Source: Chitinophaga tropicalis
GTDB lineage: Bacteria; Bacteroidota; Bacteroidia; Chitinophagales; Chitinophagaceae
Assembly: GCF_009758205.1 (NCBI RefSeq)
Contig: NZ_WRXN01000004.1
Location: 186,001-250,000, forward strand
Direction: 5' to 3'
Length of the DNA: 64,000 bases
Part shown: positions 44,285 to 52,406 of the stretch, one piece after another
How the letters are laid out: every line of letters begins with the position of its first letter
Numbering within the stretch: position 1 is the first letter of the stretch
Translations under genes and position numbers: made by a program
The notes under the pieces: generated by a model
Told to the model about the DNA's origin: nothing
The model's input: only the letters and a program-made list of their open reading frames with translations
Databases searched by the model: none

Positions 44285-45706
44285 CTAGCGGACAATGATC
44301 GAGCTGTATAATTGCAGATATGCTGCTGCCGAATTGTCCCATGAATTATCCAGTTGCATACCGTGTTCCCGTATGTCCTGGAACCGGGCAGTATCGTGAT
44401 AGAGCTGTACTGCGCGTCCCACAGCAAGACAGGCATCCCACGTGGCTGCATGTATGAAACGTATACCGGAACCTCCGGGGTCTCCAAAGTCTGTTACAGT
44501 ATCTTTCAATCCGCCAACACTACGAACAATGGGCACTGTCCCGTAACGCAGGGCGTACATCTGGTTCAGTCCGCAGGGCTCTACCCTGCTTGGCATCAGC
44601 AGAAAGTCACTTCCTGCATAGATACGATGGGATAATGCCTCGTTATAACCGAACTGCAGATTGAAGTTCTTTCCGGTATATAACTTTGTTTGTTGCAATG
44701 ACCATTCCACATGTGGATCGCCACTGCCAAGAAGTATAAAATTCAGCTGTTGTTTCTGCTCATAAATGGACCTGCCTATTATTTCCGGCAGCAGGTCGGC
44801 ACCTTTATCTGCTACGAGCCGGCCAATAAATGAGATCAATGGTAATTCGGGGTCGAGATCAAACTCTTCGCAAAGTTGTTCTTTATTTTCGCGTTTACCT
44901 TTTACAAAAGTATGTTCATCGTATGCTGCCGGCAACATGGGGTCTGTTGCGGGGTTCCATACATTGGTATCTATACCGTTCAGGATGCCGGCGGCTTTTC
45001 CTTTTTCGTAGTTCATCAGCGCTTCCAGTCCGTTGGCGCTTGTGAACAGCTCCTGCATATAATTGGGGGATACCGTGGTGAACCGCCATGCGCATTTGAT
45101 AGCGGCGGCCATGGGGTTGATGGCCCCGTCCCAGCCCAGCAGGCCTGCTTTCCAGAGGTCAAAGCCCGGCAGGAGGTAGAGCTGGTCCCAGCCAAACTGC
45201 CCCTGGTACTGGGCATTATGAATAGTAAAAACCGTTGCTATATTCCGTAACCGCTCATACTTGTAGGAATGTGACATCATAAAAGGGACCAGTCCTGTAT
45301 GATGATCATGGCAATGCACTACATCCGGCTGATGCTGCCATTCGTTGAGCCAGTCAAGTACTGCTACCTGGAAAGCCAGGAAACGCTGCATATCATTGTG
45401 ATGGCCGTATACGCCGTCTTTGTCCAGGAGGCCGGGAATATCCAGCAGGTAAAGATCAAACCCCAGTACATTGGTGGTTTCCCTCCAGATATTGACATGA
45501 TACCAGTCATGGCCCAGCCAGGTACCGCCCTGGTGTACCAGCTCAAATTCGTGTGTGTGAAAGAAACGGGTATTGTAGGCAGGCATTACTACCTTGGCCA
45601 TATGACCAGCCAGACACTGGTATTTGGGTAATGCCCCGACTACATCTGCCAGGCCTCCCACCTTTGCTACAGGATAACATTCCGCGCTTACGTGTAAAAT
45701 CTCCAT
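44285..45706 (-). CDS. glgA: Glycogen synthase (ADP-glucose, GT5)
   Basis: The 473-residue protein begins MEILHVSAECYPVAKVGGLADVV, with the ADP-glucose-binding KVGGL at 15-19. The N-terminal half has DVVHCHDHHTGLVPF, and the C-terminal GT-B half has ISFIGRLVADKGADLLPE, the conserved acid/donor-site PSRVEPCGLNQMYALRYGT and VRSVGGLKDTV. It extends alpha-1,4-glucan chains from ADP-glucose. It is read before glgC, so both steps of glycogen building are produced together. Confidence 0.96.
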   Translation of the reverse strand: MEILHVSAECYPVAKVGGLADVVGALPKYQCLAGHMAKVVMPAYNTRFFHTHEFELVHQGGTWLGHDWYHVNIWRETTNVLGFDLYLLDIPGLLDKDGVYGHHNDMQRFLAFQVAVLDWLNEWQHQPDVVHCHDHHTGLVPFMMSHSYKYERLRNIATVFTIHNAQYQGQFGWDQLYLLPGFDLWKAGLLGWDGAINPMAAAIKCAWRFTTVSPNYMQELFTSANGLEALMNYEKGKAAGILNGIDTNVWNPATDPMLPAAYDEHTFVKGKRENKEQLCEEFDLDPELPLISFIGRLVADKGADLLPEIIGRSIYEQKQQLNFILLGSGDPHVEWSLQQTKLYTGKNFNLQFGYNEALSHRIYAGSDFLLMPSRVEPCGLNQMYALRYGTVPIVRSVGGLKDTVTDFGDPGGSGIRFIHAATWDACLAVGRAVQLYHDTARFQDIREHGMQLDNSWDNSAAAYLQLYSSIIVR

Positions 45707-45980
45707 GCTTTTGATTTATGTCTTATTCAAATTACCGTGGAAAAAGCATATTACAAAGGAATGTCCAAATTATATTTTAGAGCCTGCTGTCCCCGTTGAT
45801 TGCAGCTATAGCATATCTATTTTTTTTTCTATTTACGGTTGATTGCCTTTCATGTTTCTGTATAATTTTTTTGCTGTGCAATTATGCCAACAACTGGGGC
45901 ATAGGAACCACGGAACGGGAACAGCAGGCAATAAAAGAGAATAACTTACCTTCGGAAAAAGATTCAATTCGTATATAACT

Positions 45981-46892
45981 ATGGAGTTTGGACGCGTTGA
46001 TCCGGCCCAGCTGGATGAAATTGATTTTACGTTGCCGGCAGATCCGGCCTTCAATAAAACGGTGCTGAAAGGAAAGCCTGTAAAGAACCCCCATATCTAC
46101 ATGGGATGCGCCAAGTGGGGCAGAAAGGAGTGGGTAGGTAAGATCTATCCCAAAGGCACCAAGGAAGCCAATTTCCTGGACCAGTACGTACATCATTACA
46201 ACTGTATAGAGCTGAATGCCACCCATTACAAGATCTATGACGCTGAAGCCATCTCCAAATGGGATGCGCGGGTGAGTGATAAAAAAGACTTTAAGTTTTG
46301 TCCGAAAGTACCTCAGTCTATCAGCCACTACAGTAATCTAATAGATGCCTCACAGCAAACTACGGCCTTCCTGGAAGGGGTGCTGGCCTTTGGAAAACAC
46401 CTGGGGCCTATCTTCCTGCAGCTGAGTGATAAGTTTTCTCCTAAGAGAAAGGATAACCTTTACCGTTATCTCCAGAGCCTGCCGCAGGACCTGCAGTTCT
46501 TCCTGGAGGTAAGGCATCCGGAATGGTTCAGTGATACAGGCGCCAGGGAAGAGCTTTTCGGTATGCTCCATAAACTGAATATAGGGGCGGTGATCACGGA
46601 TACCTCCTCCCGCAGGGATTGTGCGCATATGTATATGCCGGTACCTAAAGCGTTTATCCGTTTTGTAGGGAACAGCCTGCATCCTACAGATTATACGCGG
46701 ATAGATGACTGGGTCAACCGTATTAAATACTGGCTGGAAAATGGGGTGAAGGAGCTTTATTTCTTTATGCATATGCATGATGAGGCCCATTCTCCGGAAC
46801 TGACCGTTTATACAGTGGATAAGATCAGGGAGGTTTGTGGTATAGAATTGCAGAAGCCGGTATTCCTGCCACAGCAGAATTCGCTGTTTTAG
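45981..46892 (+). CDS. DUF72 (YecE-like) protein
   Basis: The 303-residue protein has the DUF72 TIM-barrel signature: IYMGCAKWGRKEWVGKIYP near residue 40, NCIELNATHYKI, FKFCPKVPQSISHY, FLEVRHPEWF and DRTSSRRDC-like (TDTSSRRDCAHMYMP) segments, with FVGNSLHPTDY and WVNRIKYWLENGVKELYFFMHMHDE (only the order matters) in the last third. The family is widespread, of unknown activity, and has a barrel fold with a likely metal or sugar-binding pocket. It is divergent from glgA and monocistronic. Confidence 0.88.
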   Translation: MEFGRVDPAQLDEIDFTLPADPAFNKTVLKGKPVKNPHIYMGCAKWGRKEWVGKIYPKGTKEANFLDQYVHHYNCIELNATHYKIYDAEAISKWDARVSDKKDFKFCPKVPQSISHYSNLIDASQQTTAFLEGVLAFGKHLGPIFLQLSDKFSPKRKDNLYRYLQSLPQDLQFFLEVRHPEWFSDTGAREELFGMLHKLNIGAVITDTSSRRDCAHMYMPVPKAFIRFVGNSLHPTDYTRIDDWVNRIKYWLENGVKELYFFMHMHDEAHSPELTVYTVDKIREVCGIELQKPVFLPQQNSLF

Positions 46893-46904
46893 GCTAAGGT
46901 ATAA

Positions 46905-46965
46905 GGGTTTACCTTCGGCAAACCCGTTTTTTTGAGGGAGGTGATGGTTTGCGGCCGTCTGAAAG
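46905..46965 (+). repeat. Composite intergenic repeat, copy 9 (short, decayed head)
   Basis: The head is a reduced GGGTTTACC/GGCAAACCC hairpin with TTC loop (46905-46925) and a T-run on the right. The tail is one GCGGCCGTCTGAAAG unit near 46950-46965. It lies 12 bases after the DUF72 stop, where a terminator would be. The A-run on the left has been lost. Confidence 0.65.
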
Positions 46966-47042
46966 GGGATCTGGATGGATAACCCTTGTATCCCACCATT
47001 CAATATATTACTTTTGAAGCCTGAAAAGGGAAGTTTTATAAT

Positions 47043-49973
47043 ATGCGAGACAAGCTTAGGGGATTAGCCCGTGACCTGACGGGTACGCTATACGATGATG
47101 AAACAATGCGGACATTGTACGCCACAGACGCATCCGCTTACAGGGAAATGCCGCTGGCAGTAGCTATACCGGCAGATGAAAAAGACATCAAAACACTGAT
47201 AGCCTTTGCCCGCGCCAATAAAACTTCGCTGATTCCCCGTACTGCCGGTACCTCTCTTGCCGGGCAGGTGGTTGGTAACGGTATTATAGTGGATGTGTCA
47301 AGAGCCTTCACTAAAATACTGGAAATCAACAAAGAAGAACATTGGGTAAGAGTACAGCCCGGGGTAATCCGTGATGAGCTGAACATGTTCCTCAAACCTC
47401 ATGGCTTCTATTTTGGTCCTGAGACCTCTACCGCCAACCGTGCCATGATAGGCGGCATGGTAGGTAATAACTCCTGCGGTTCCAATTCTGTTGTATACGG
47501 CAGCACCCGCGAGCACCTGCTGGAAGTTAAAGCTATTCTCAGCGATGGCAGCGATGTGGTATTCAACACTATCAGCACGGAAGAATTCCATGAACGCTGT
47601 GAAAGGAATGACGGATCCCTGGAAACTGCCATTTACAAGCAGGTGCGTACCCTGCTGAGCAATCATACCAACCAGGAAGAGATCCGGAGAGAGTTCCCTA
47701 AACCCAGCATTACCCGCCGTAACACAGGCTATGCTGTGGACCTTCTCCTGGAAACCGCTCCCTTTACTGCGGGTAAAGAAGATTTCAACTTCTGTAAGCT
47801 CATAGCCGGTTCTGAAGGCACCCTGGCTTTTATTACCGAGATAAAAGTGAATGTATCTCCGCTTCCGCCCAAAGAAACCGGGCTGTTGTGTATACATTTC
47901 AATAATATAGACGAATCGCTGCGGGCCAATATTATTGCCATGCAATATAAGCCCAGCGCCAGCGAACTGATTGACCACTACATACTTGAATGTACCAAGG
48001 ATAATATCCAGCAGCGCAAGAACCGCTTCTTTGTGCAGGGCGATCCCGGGGCTATCCTGGTAGTGGAATTCTGCCGGGATAACCGCGAAGCCATCACTGA
48101 AATTGCCAACAGGCTGATAGCTGACCTGCAGGCTGCGGGACTGGGTTACCACTTCCCTCTCCTCTTTGGCGAGGATACCAAAAAGATATGGACACTGCGT
48201 AAAGCTGGGCTGGGCCTGCTCAGTAACCTGCCCGGCGATGAAAAGGCAGTACCGGTGATAGAGGATACTGCTGTAGATATTGAAGACCTGCCGGCTTTTA
48301 TCCGTGACTTCAACGAGATACTGAAAGGCTATGGTCTTTATTCCGTACACTATGCCCATGCCGGCAGCGGAGAGATACATCTCCGTCCTATCATCAACCT
48401 GAAAACAGAAGAGGGCAACCAGCTTTTCCGCAAAATAGCGGAGGAAATAGCTACGCTTGTTAAAAAATATAAAGGTTCCCTCAGTGGTGAGCATGGAGAT
48501 GGAAGGCTGCGCGGGGAGTTTATCCGCCAGATGATAGGAGAAAAGAACTATGAACTGCTACGCGAGTTAAAATATACCTGGGACCCGGAGAATATCTTCA
48601 ATCCGCACAAGATCGTGGATACTCCCAGCATGAACAGTATGCTGCGTTATAAACCCGGTCAGAAAGTACCTCCTATCCAGACCATCTTCCATTTCCCTGA
48701 ACAGACCATGCTGCAGCATGCGGAGCAGTGTAATGGGTCTGGCGACTGCAGGAAGACACACCTGAGCGGAGGCACCATGTGTCCCAGCTATATGGCGACC
48801 CGTAATGAGAAAGATACTACCCGCGCCAGGGCTAACATTCTGCGTGAGTTCCTGACCAATTCCAATAAAGAGAACCGTTTTGATCATAAGGAGATCTACG
48901 AGGTACTGGACCTTTGCCTGGCCTGTAAGGGCTGTAAGTCAGAGTGCCCGTCAAACGTAGATATGGCAAAGCTGAAAATGGAATTTCTCCAGCATTATTA
49001 TGATGCGAACGGAGTGCCTTTCAGGTCGAAGCTGATCAGCAACTTCAACCGTCTGAACGGACTGGCTAAGCTGACGCCGGGAATTTACAACTGGATGATC
49101 AAAACTCCGGCTGTAAGTAACCTGATCAAAAAGACAGCTGGATTTGCTACTAAACGGTCACTGCCCGGTTTGTATTCAACTACGCTGAAAAGCTGGTTCC
49201 GCAAGCAATGGCCGGCGCAGAAAGCTGCAATGGCGCCGGCAAAAAGGCAGGTATACCTGTTCTGTGATGAATTTACCAATTATAATGATACTGAGATAGG
49301 TATTAAAGCTGTGCAGCTGTTACAGCGGCTTGGGTATGAGGTATTGCTGACCAATCATCCGGAGAGCGCCCGTGCATGGATGTCTAAAGGATTGTTACGT
49401 AAAGCGCGCACGTTTGCGGAAGAAAATGTAAGGATCTTCAGTGAGGTGATCAGTGATACTGTTCCGTTGCTGGGTGTAGAGCCTTCTGCTATCCTGAGTT
49501 TCCGTGATGAATATCCTGACCTGGTAAGGGAGGAATTGCGGGAGAAGGCTAAACAATTGTCTAAGAACGTATTTCTTATAGATGAGTTCCTGAGTATGGA
49601 AGCGGAGCAGGGAAGGATATCTTCAGACCTGTTCACTAAAGAGAAAAAGCAGATCAAGTTGCATGGGCATTGTCAGCAGAAAGCGTTGTCAACTCCCCTG
49701 CACAGTAAAAATATGCTTTCACTGCCGGCTAATTATTCTGTAGAGGTTATTCCTTCCGGATGTTGTGGCATGGCGGGGTCTTTCGGGTACGAGAAGGAGC
49801 ATTATGATCTTTCTATGCAGATCGGGGAAATGGTTCTTTTTCCTGCGGTGCGTAACGCTGATGATGCAACGTTAATTGCTGCTCCGGGCACGAGTTGCAG
49901 GCACCAGGTGAAGGATGGTACGGGGAGGAAGGCGCAGCATCCTGTAGAGATATTGTATGAGGCGTTGGTTTAA
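47043..49973 (+). CDS. FAD-binding and Fe-S-binding 2-hydroxyacid dehydrogenase (YdiJ/Dld-like)
   Basis: The 976-residue protein joins a FAD-linked oxidase half (PRTAGTSLAGQVVGNG near 66-81, MIGGMVGNNSCGSNSVVYGS near 137-156, C-terminal SLSGEHGDGRLRGEF near 480-494) to a ferredoxin-type half with CNGSGDCRKTHLSGGTMCPS (about 563-582) and CLACKGCKSECPSNVD (about 624-639), and a cysteine-rich end with CHCQQKALST-like GHCQQKA and SGCCGMAGSFG (about 905-915). This is the single-chain form seen in YdiJ of E. coli, which oxidises D-2-hydroxyglutarate. D-lactate or another 2-hydroxyacid is equally possible here. It is monocistronic. Confidence 0.88.
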   Translation: MRDKLRGLARDLTGTLYDDETMRTLYATDASAYREMPLAVAIPADEKDIKTLIAFARANKTSLIPRTAGTSLAGQVVGNGIIVDVSRAFTKILEINKEEHWVRVQPGVIRDELNMFLKPHGFYFGPETSTANRAMIGGMVGNNSCGSNSVVYGSTREHLLEVKAILSDGSDVVFNTISTEEFHERCERNDGSLETAIYKQVRTLLSNHTNQEEIRREFPKPSITRRNTGYAVDLLLETAPFTAGKEDFNFCKLIAGSEGTLAFITEIKVNVSPLPPKETGLLCIHFNNIDESLRANIIAMQYKPSASELIDHYILECTKDNIQQRKNRFFVQGDPGAILVVEFCRDNREAITEIANRLIADLQAAGLGYHFPLLFGEDTKKIWTLRKAGLGLLSNLPGDEKAVPVIEDTAVDIEDLPAFIRDFNEILKGYGLYSVHYAHAGSGEIHLRPIINLKTEEGNQLFRKIAEEIATLVKKYKGSLSGEHGDGRLRGEFIRQMIGEKNYELLRELKYTWDPENIFNPHKIVDTPSMNSMLRYKPGQKVPPIQTIFHFPEQTMLQHAEQCNGSGDCRKTHLSGGTMCPSYMATRNEKDTTRARANILREFLTNSNKENRFDHKEIYEVLDLCLACKGCKSECPSNVDMAKLKMEFLQHYYDANGVPFRSKLISNFNRLNGLAKLTPGIYNWMIKTPAVSNLIKKTAGFATKRSLPGLYSTTLKSWFRKQWPAQKAAMAPAKRQVYLFCDEFTNYNDTEIGIKAVQLLQRLGYEVLLTNHPESARAWMSKGLLRKARTFAEENVRIFSEVISDTVPLLGVEPSAILSFRDEYPDLVREELREKAKQLSKNVFLIDEFLSMEAEQGRISSDLFTKEKKQIKLHGHCQQKALSTPLHSKNMLSLPANYSVEVIPSGCCGMAGSFGYEKEHYDLSMQIGEMVLFPAVRNADDATLIAAPGTSCRHQVKDGTGRKAQHPVEILYEALV

Positions 49974-49990
49974 TGATAATGATATTGCTT

Positions 49991-50026
49991 AACAAAAAGG
50001 GTTCGCCAAAGCGAACCCTTTTTGTT
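49991..50026 (+). terminator. Intrinsic terminator after the YdiJ-like gene
   Basis: The hairpin AACAAAAAGGGTTCGC / GCGAACCCTTTTTGTT with a CAAA-type loop starts 17 bases past the stop and has its own T-run. Its sequence differs from the composite repeat heads (GGGTTCGC, loop CAAA). Confidence 0.8.
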
Positions 50027-50059
50027 GTTTGAGAAAAGCGGTAGCGCGCGAAGAGATTG

Positions 50060-50132
50060 CTCAAAAACGGGTTTCGCCTTTGGCAAAACCCCGTTTTTGA
50101 GGGAGATTTTTTTGTGCTGCGCACGGCTGATT
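50060..50132 (+). repeat. Composite intergenic repeat, copy 10, GGGTTT type
   Basis: The head (50060-50101) runs from CTC to GAG with arms CGGGTTTCGCC and GGCAAAACCCCG, a TTT loop and an extra C in the right arm. One tail unit GTGCTGCGCACGGCTGA is at about 50114-50130. It lies between the separate terminator at 49991-50026 and the next gene, so it is not needed to end the upstream transcript. A -7-like TATATTTA (50177-50184) lies just after it. Confidence 0.75.
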
Positions 50133-50276
50133 TTTTTGAATAAAGCGAGGCAGTTTGATATAAAATAAATAAATCATATATTTACACCGGACAATTCACA
50201 CTTTTAAAAACCTATGACTGAGCCCTCCGTTTACCCATACGGAGTATTGACCTATACTTTAAATGCGAAAAACAAA

Positions 50277-50789
50277 ATGAAAAAACTTCTTTTCAGCGCA
50301 ATGGCCGCTGTAGTGTTACTGAATGCCTGTAGCAAAGATGATGATGCTTCTTCCTCCGGTTCATTTACTTTCAATGGTACTACTGCAAACACCAATTACG
50401 GTACCTATGAAAAAAGCGGTGACGGGCATGTTGAGCTGACTTTCTCCAGCTATGACCGTATCAATACCAGTCTTGGCGATCTTTCCAAAAAGATACATGT
50501 GGTATCTATAGAGCTGGATACTTTTGCTGCCGGCACTTATACATTTTATGTAGCCGGTAACGATAATCCGTATGATGCCACCAAGCATTTCCGGTATGCT
50601 GATGTAACGTACAATTACAGCCTGAGTTCCCAAACAGAGGGTTATTCCAGTGATAATCTCAGAGGAGGTACTGTAACGCTGACCGGCACTGCACCTAACT
50701 TTGGTGTCAGCTATACGCTGGATTTCGATACCGATACTAAAGTAGCTGGTGTATTCAACGGCAAACTGGTTGAATATAAAGAACAATAA
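50277..50789 (+). CDS. Small lipoprotein, first of a tandem pair
   Basis: The start at 50277 is chosen because it begins a lipoprotein signal (MKKLLFSAMAAVVLLNAC, Cys18); an in-frame ATG at 50214 would put 21 unlikely residues before it. The 170-residue product is mostly beta strands with Thr/Ser/Tyr/Asp, and includes GSFTFNGTTANTNYG, GTYTFYVAGNDNPYDATKHFRYADV and a final GVSYTLDFDTDTKVAGVFNGKL. It is clearly related to the next gene. No known family was recognised. It probably sits on the outer membrane. Confidence 0.8.
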   Translation: MKKLLFSAMAAVVLLNACSKDDDASSSGSFTFNGTTANTNYGTYEKSGDGHVELTFSSYDRINTSLGDLSKKIHVVSIELDTFAAGTYTFYVAGNDNPYDATKHFRYADVTYNYSLSSQTEGYSSDNLRGGTVTLTGTAPNFGVSYTLDFDTDTKVAGVFNGKLVEYKEQ

Positions 50790-50812
50790 GGATTGAATTT
50801 TAAACTATAACA

Positions 50813-50840
50813 AAAGGCAGTGCCTTATGGTGCTGCCTTT
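50813..50840 (+). terminator. Hairpin between the paired lipoprotein genes
   Basis: Arms AAAGGCAG-T-GCC and GGT-GCTGCCTTT around TTAT, followed by ATTATG rather than a strong T-run. It may attenuate read-through into the second gene. Its outer part (AGGCAGT) matches the terminator after the second gene. Confidence 0.6.
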
Positions 50841-50880
50841 ATTATGACTTCCATTACAACTATACCTTTAAAACCAGAAA

Positions 50881-51387
50881 ATGAAAAAATTACTTTTCGG
50901 TGCAGTGGCAATTGCAGCCCTGATGACTTCCTGCAGCAAAGACGATGCTAAGAATGCAGGTTCCTTTACCTACGATGGAAAATCTTATGTCACTAACTAT
51001 GGTGTATTCTCAGTTTATGGTACAGAAGAAACAGAGATCCTGCTTACGGATAAGGAAATAACTGCAACAAGCCTTGCAGATACCACTATGAGGATTAACG
51101 GAGTGGATATAGCCTTGCAGCTGCCGGCAATTACACCAGGCACTTATACATTTTATAACAGGGATGTTGATACTGTTGAATTTGATGCTACCAAACATTT
51201 CAATTATGCAGCGGTGGCTATCAACTATAAATTAAGCTCTGATGAGGAGGCTCCTGAGGCAACCAAAGGCACTGTGACGATTAGTAAGTCAGGTGATAAC
51301 TATGCTGTCAGCTACTCGCTCGAAGTGGGCGCCAGGAAATTAGTGGGTTCGTATAATGGTCCGCTGAAGAGAGCGCCCAACCAATAA
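50881..51387 (+). CDS. Small lipoprotein, second of a tandem pair
   Basis: The 168-residue protein has a lipoprotein signal (MKKLLFGAVAIAALMTSC, Cys18) and the same plan as the gene 91 bases upstream: SFTYDGKSYVTNYGVF, TPGTYTFYNRDVD, EFDATKHFNYAAVAINYKLSSDEE, and a closing VSYSLEVGARKLVGSYNGPLK. Shared features with the first protein include TNYG, GTYTFY, DATKHF.YA, and NY.LSS. The pair arose by duplication. Function is unknown. Confidence 0.82.
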   Translation: MKKLLFGAVAIAALMTSCSKDDAKNAGSFTYDGKSYVTNYGVFSVYGTEETEILLTDKEITATSLADTTMRINGVDIALQLPAITPGTYTFYNRDVDTVEFDATKHFNYAAVAINYKLSSDEEAPEATKGTVTISKSGDNYAVSYSLEVGARKLVGSYNGPLKRAPNQ

Positions 51388-51406
51388 AACTTACTTTATA
51401 AACAAG

Positions 51407-51439
51407 AGGCAGTACCGCAGGGTACTGCCTTTCTTTTTT
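51407..51439. terminator. Terminator between convergent lipoprotein and inositol oxygenase genes
   Basis: Perfect arms AGGCAGTACC and GGTACTGCCT around GCAG, followed by TTCTTTTTT on the + strand. It lies 19 bases past the lipoprotein stop; the inositol oxygenase gene ends at 51455 on the other strand. Confidence 0.85.
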
Positions 51440-51454
51440 CCTGTTTCGCCTGCA

Positions 51455-52327
51455 TTACAGCCTGATGGTATCAGGCAGATATTTGGCTATCAGGTCTTCA
51501 TAGTATGGTTTTAATTCGGATATGACCGGAGGTTTTGGACTTTTTGAATACAGATCATAAGGATTGAATTTCCTGACCCAGTCAAACATTTCCTTGTCAT
51601 GGTCATTCATCAGGTGAGCGTATGCTTCTTCCCTGTGCTGTGCATAAAAGGAGTGATAACGGATCATATATAATGCCGGTTCCGGCATATGGTCTTTTAC
51701 CATCTGGTACAGGTATTCGTCGTGGCCCCATGACATGGACACCTGATCCAGTCCGCAGTTGGGACTGTAAACTCCGAATTTGGTATTATAACGTTCATCC
51801 TGGTTATCAGGATTATCTGCAAAGAATTCAGGATAAACGATCTTATCTGAGAAGCGGCAGCCTACGGGGAAGGTATCTCCTACCACAGCCCATTGCGGTT
51901 CGCCGAAAAGACAGAGCACTTTACCCATGTCGTGAATGAACCCGGTCAATACGAACCAGTCGGGATGGCCGTCTGCGCGTATAGCCTCTGCCGTTTGCAG
52001 CAGGTGTTGCAGCTGGTCCAGCTCAATATCGGGATCAGAATCATCCACAAGGGTGTTCAGAAATTCCATTGCACCCCATACCGGCATTTCTTTCCGGCTA
52101 AACTGCAGGAACTCTTTCCTTTTCTCCTGGACGAAGTCATACGTCTGGTATTTATGATTGAGACGGTAAAATTCTCTTACCGTATCCCTGCCGGGGTTCT
52201 CATAATTCCTGTAATCTTCTTTCGCTTTTTTCTCCTCTTCAGGATAACGTAGTAGCAGATCGTCTTCCCATTGTTCGATACTCTGTAGCGGGCGCAGTTC
52301 CTCTCCAGAAAAGTTATTTGCGTTCAT
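51455..52327 (-). CDS. Inositol oxygenase (MIOX)
   Basis: The start at 52327 ([15 protein letters not shown]) is preferred over an in-frame ATG at 52375 that adds 16 residues unlike the family. The 290-residue protein is close to the usual 285. All six di-iron ligands known from the human enzyme have counterparts: H108, H132, D133 (IHDMGK), H202 (WGHDEY), H225 (RYHSFY) and D258 (NPYDLY). MIOX uses oxygen to open myo-inositol to D-glucuronate. It follows a sodium/solute symporter gene by 79 bases, so uptake and first step are probably co-expressed. MIOX is best known from eukaryotes and is found in scattered bacteria. Confidence 0.92.
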   Translation of the reverse strand: MNANNFSGEELRPLQSIEQWEDDLLLRYPEEEKKAKEDYRNYENPGRDTVREFYRLNHKYQTYDFVQEKRKEFLQFSRKEMPVWGAMEFLNTLVDDSDPDIELDQLQHLLQTAEAIRADGHPDWFVLTGFIHDMGKVLCLFGEPQWAVVGDTFPVGCRFSDKIVYPEFFADNPDNQDERYNTKFGVYSPNCGLDQVSMSWGHDEYLYQMVKDHMPEPALYMIRYHSFYAQHREEAYAHLMNDHDKEMFDWVRKFNPYDLYSKSPKPPVISELKPYYEDLIAKYLPDTIRL

Positions 52328-52406
52328 ATTGCGTGGATTTAAGTCACATCGACGAACTGAATTTACAAATTTCAATCGATTTCAACAAGCAATTTGCTGC
52401 TTTTTT

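Noticed and set aside
45796-45978. 60-codon open frame upstream of the DUF72 gene
   Set aside because: It needs a TTG start in a T-rich promoter region; its hydrophobic start is a product of T-runs and no ribosome site is seen. The tail looks slightly protein-like, so it remains only a weak possibility.
49991-50026. Hairpin as another copy of the composite repeat
   Set aside because: Its stem (GGGTTCGC) and CAAA loop differ, and no GC tail directly follows it. It is an ordinary terminator; the true repeat copy starts at 50060.
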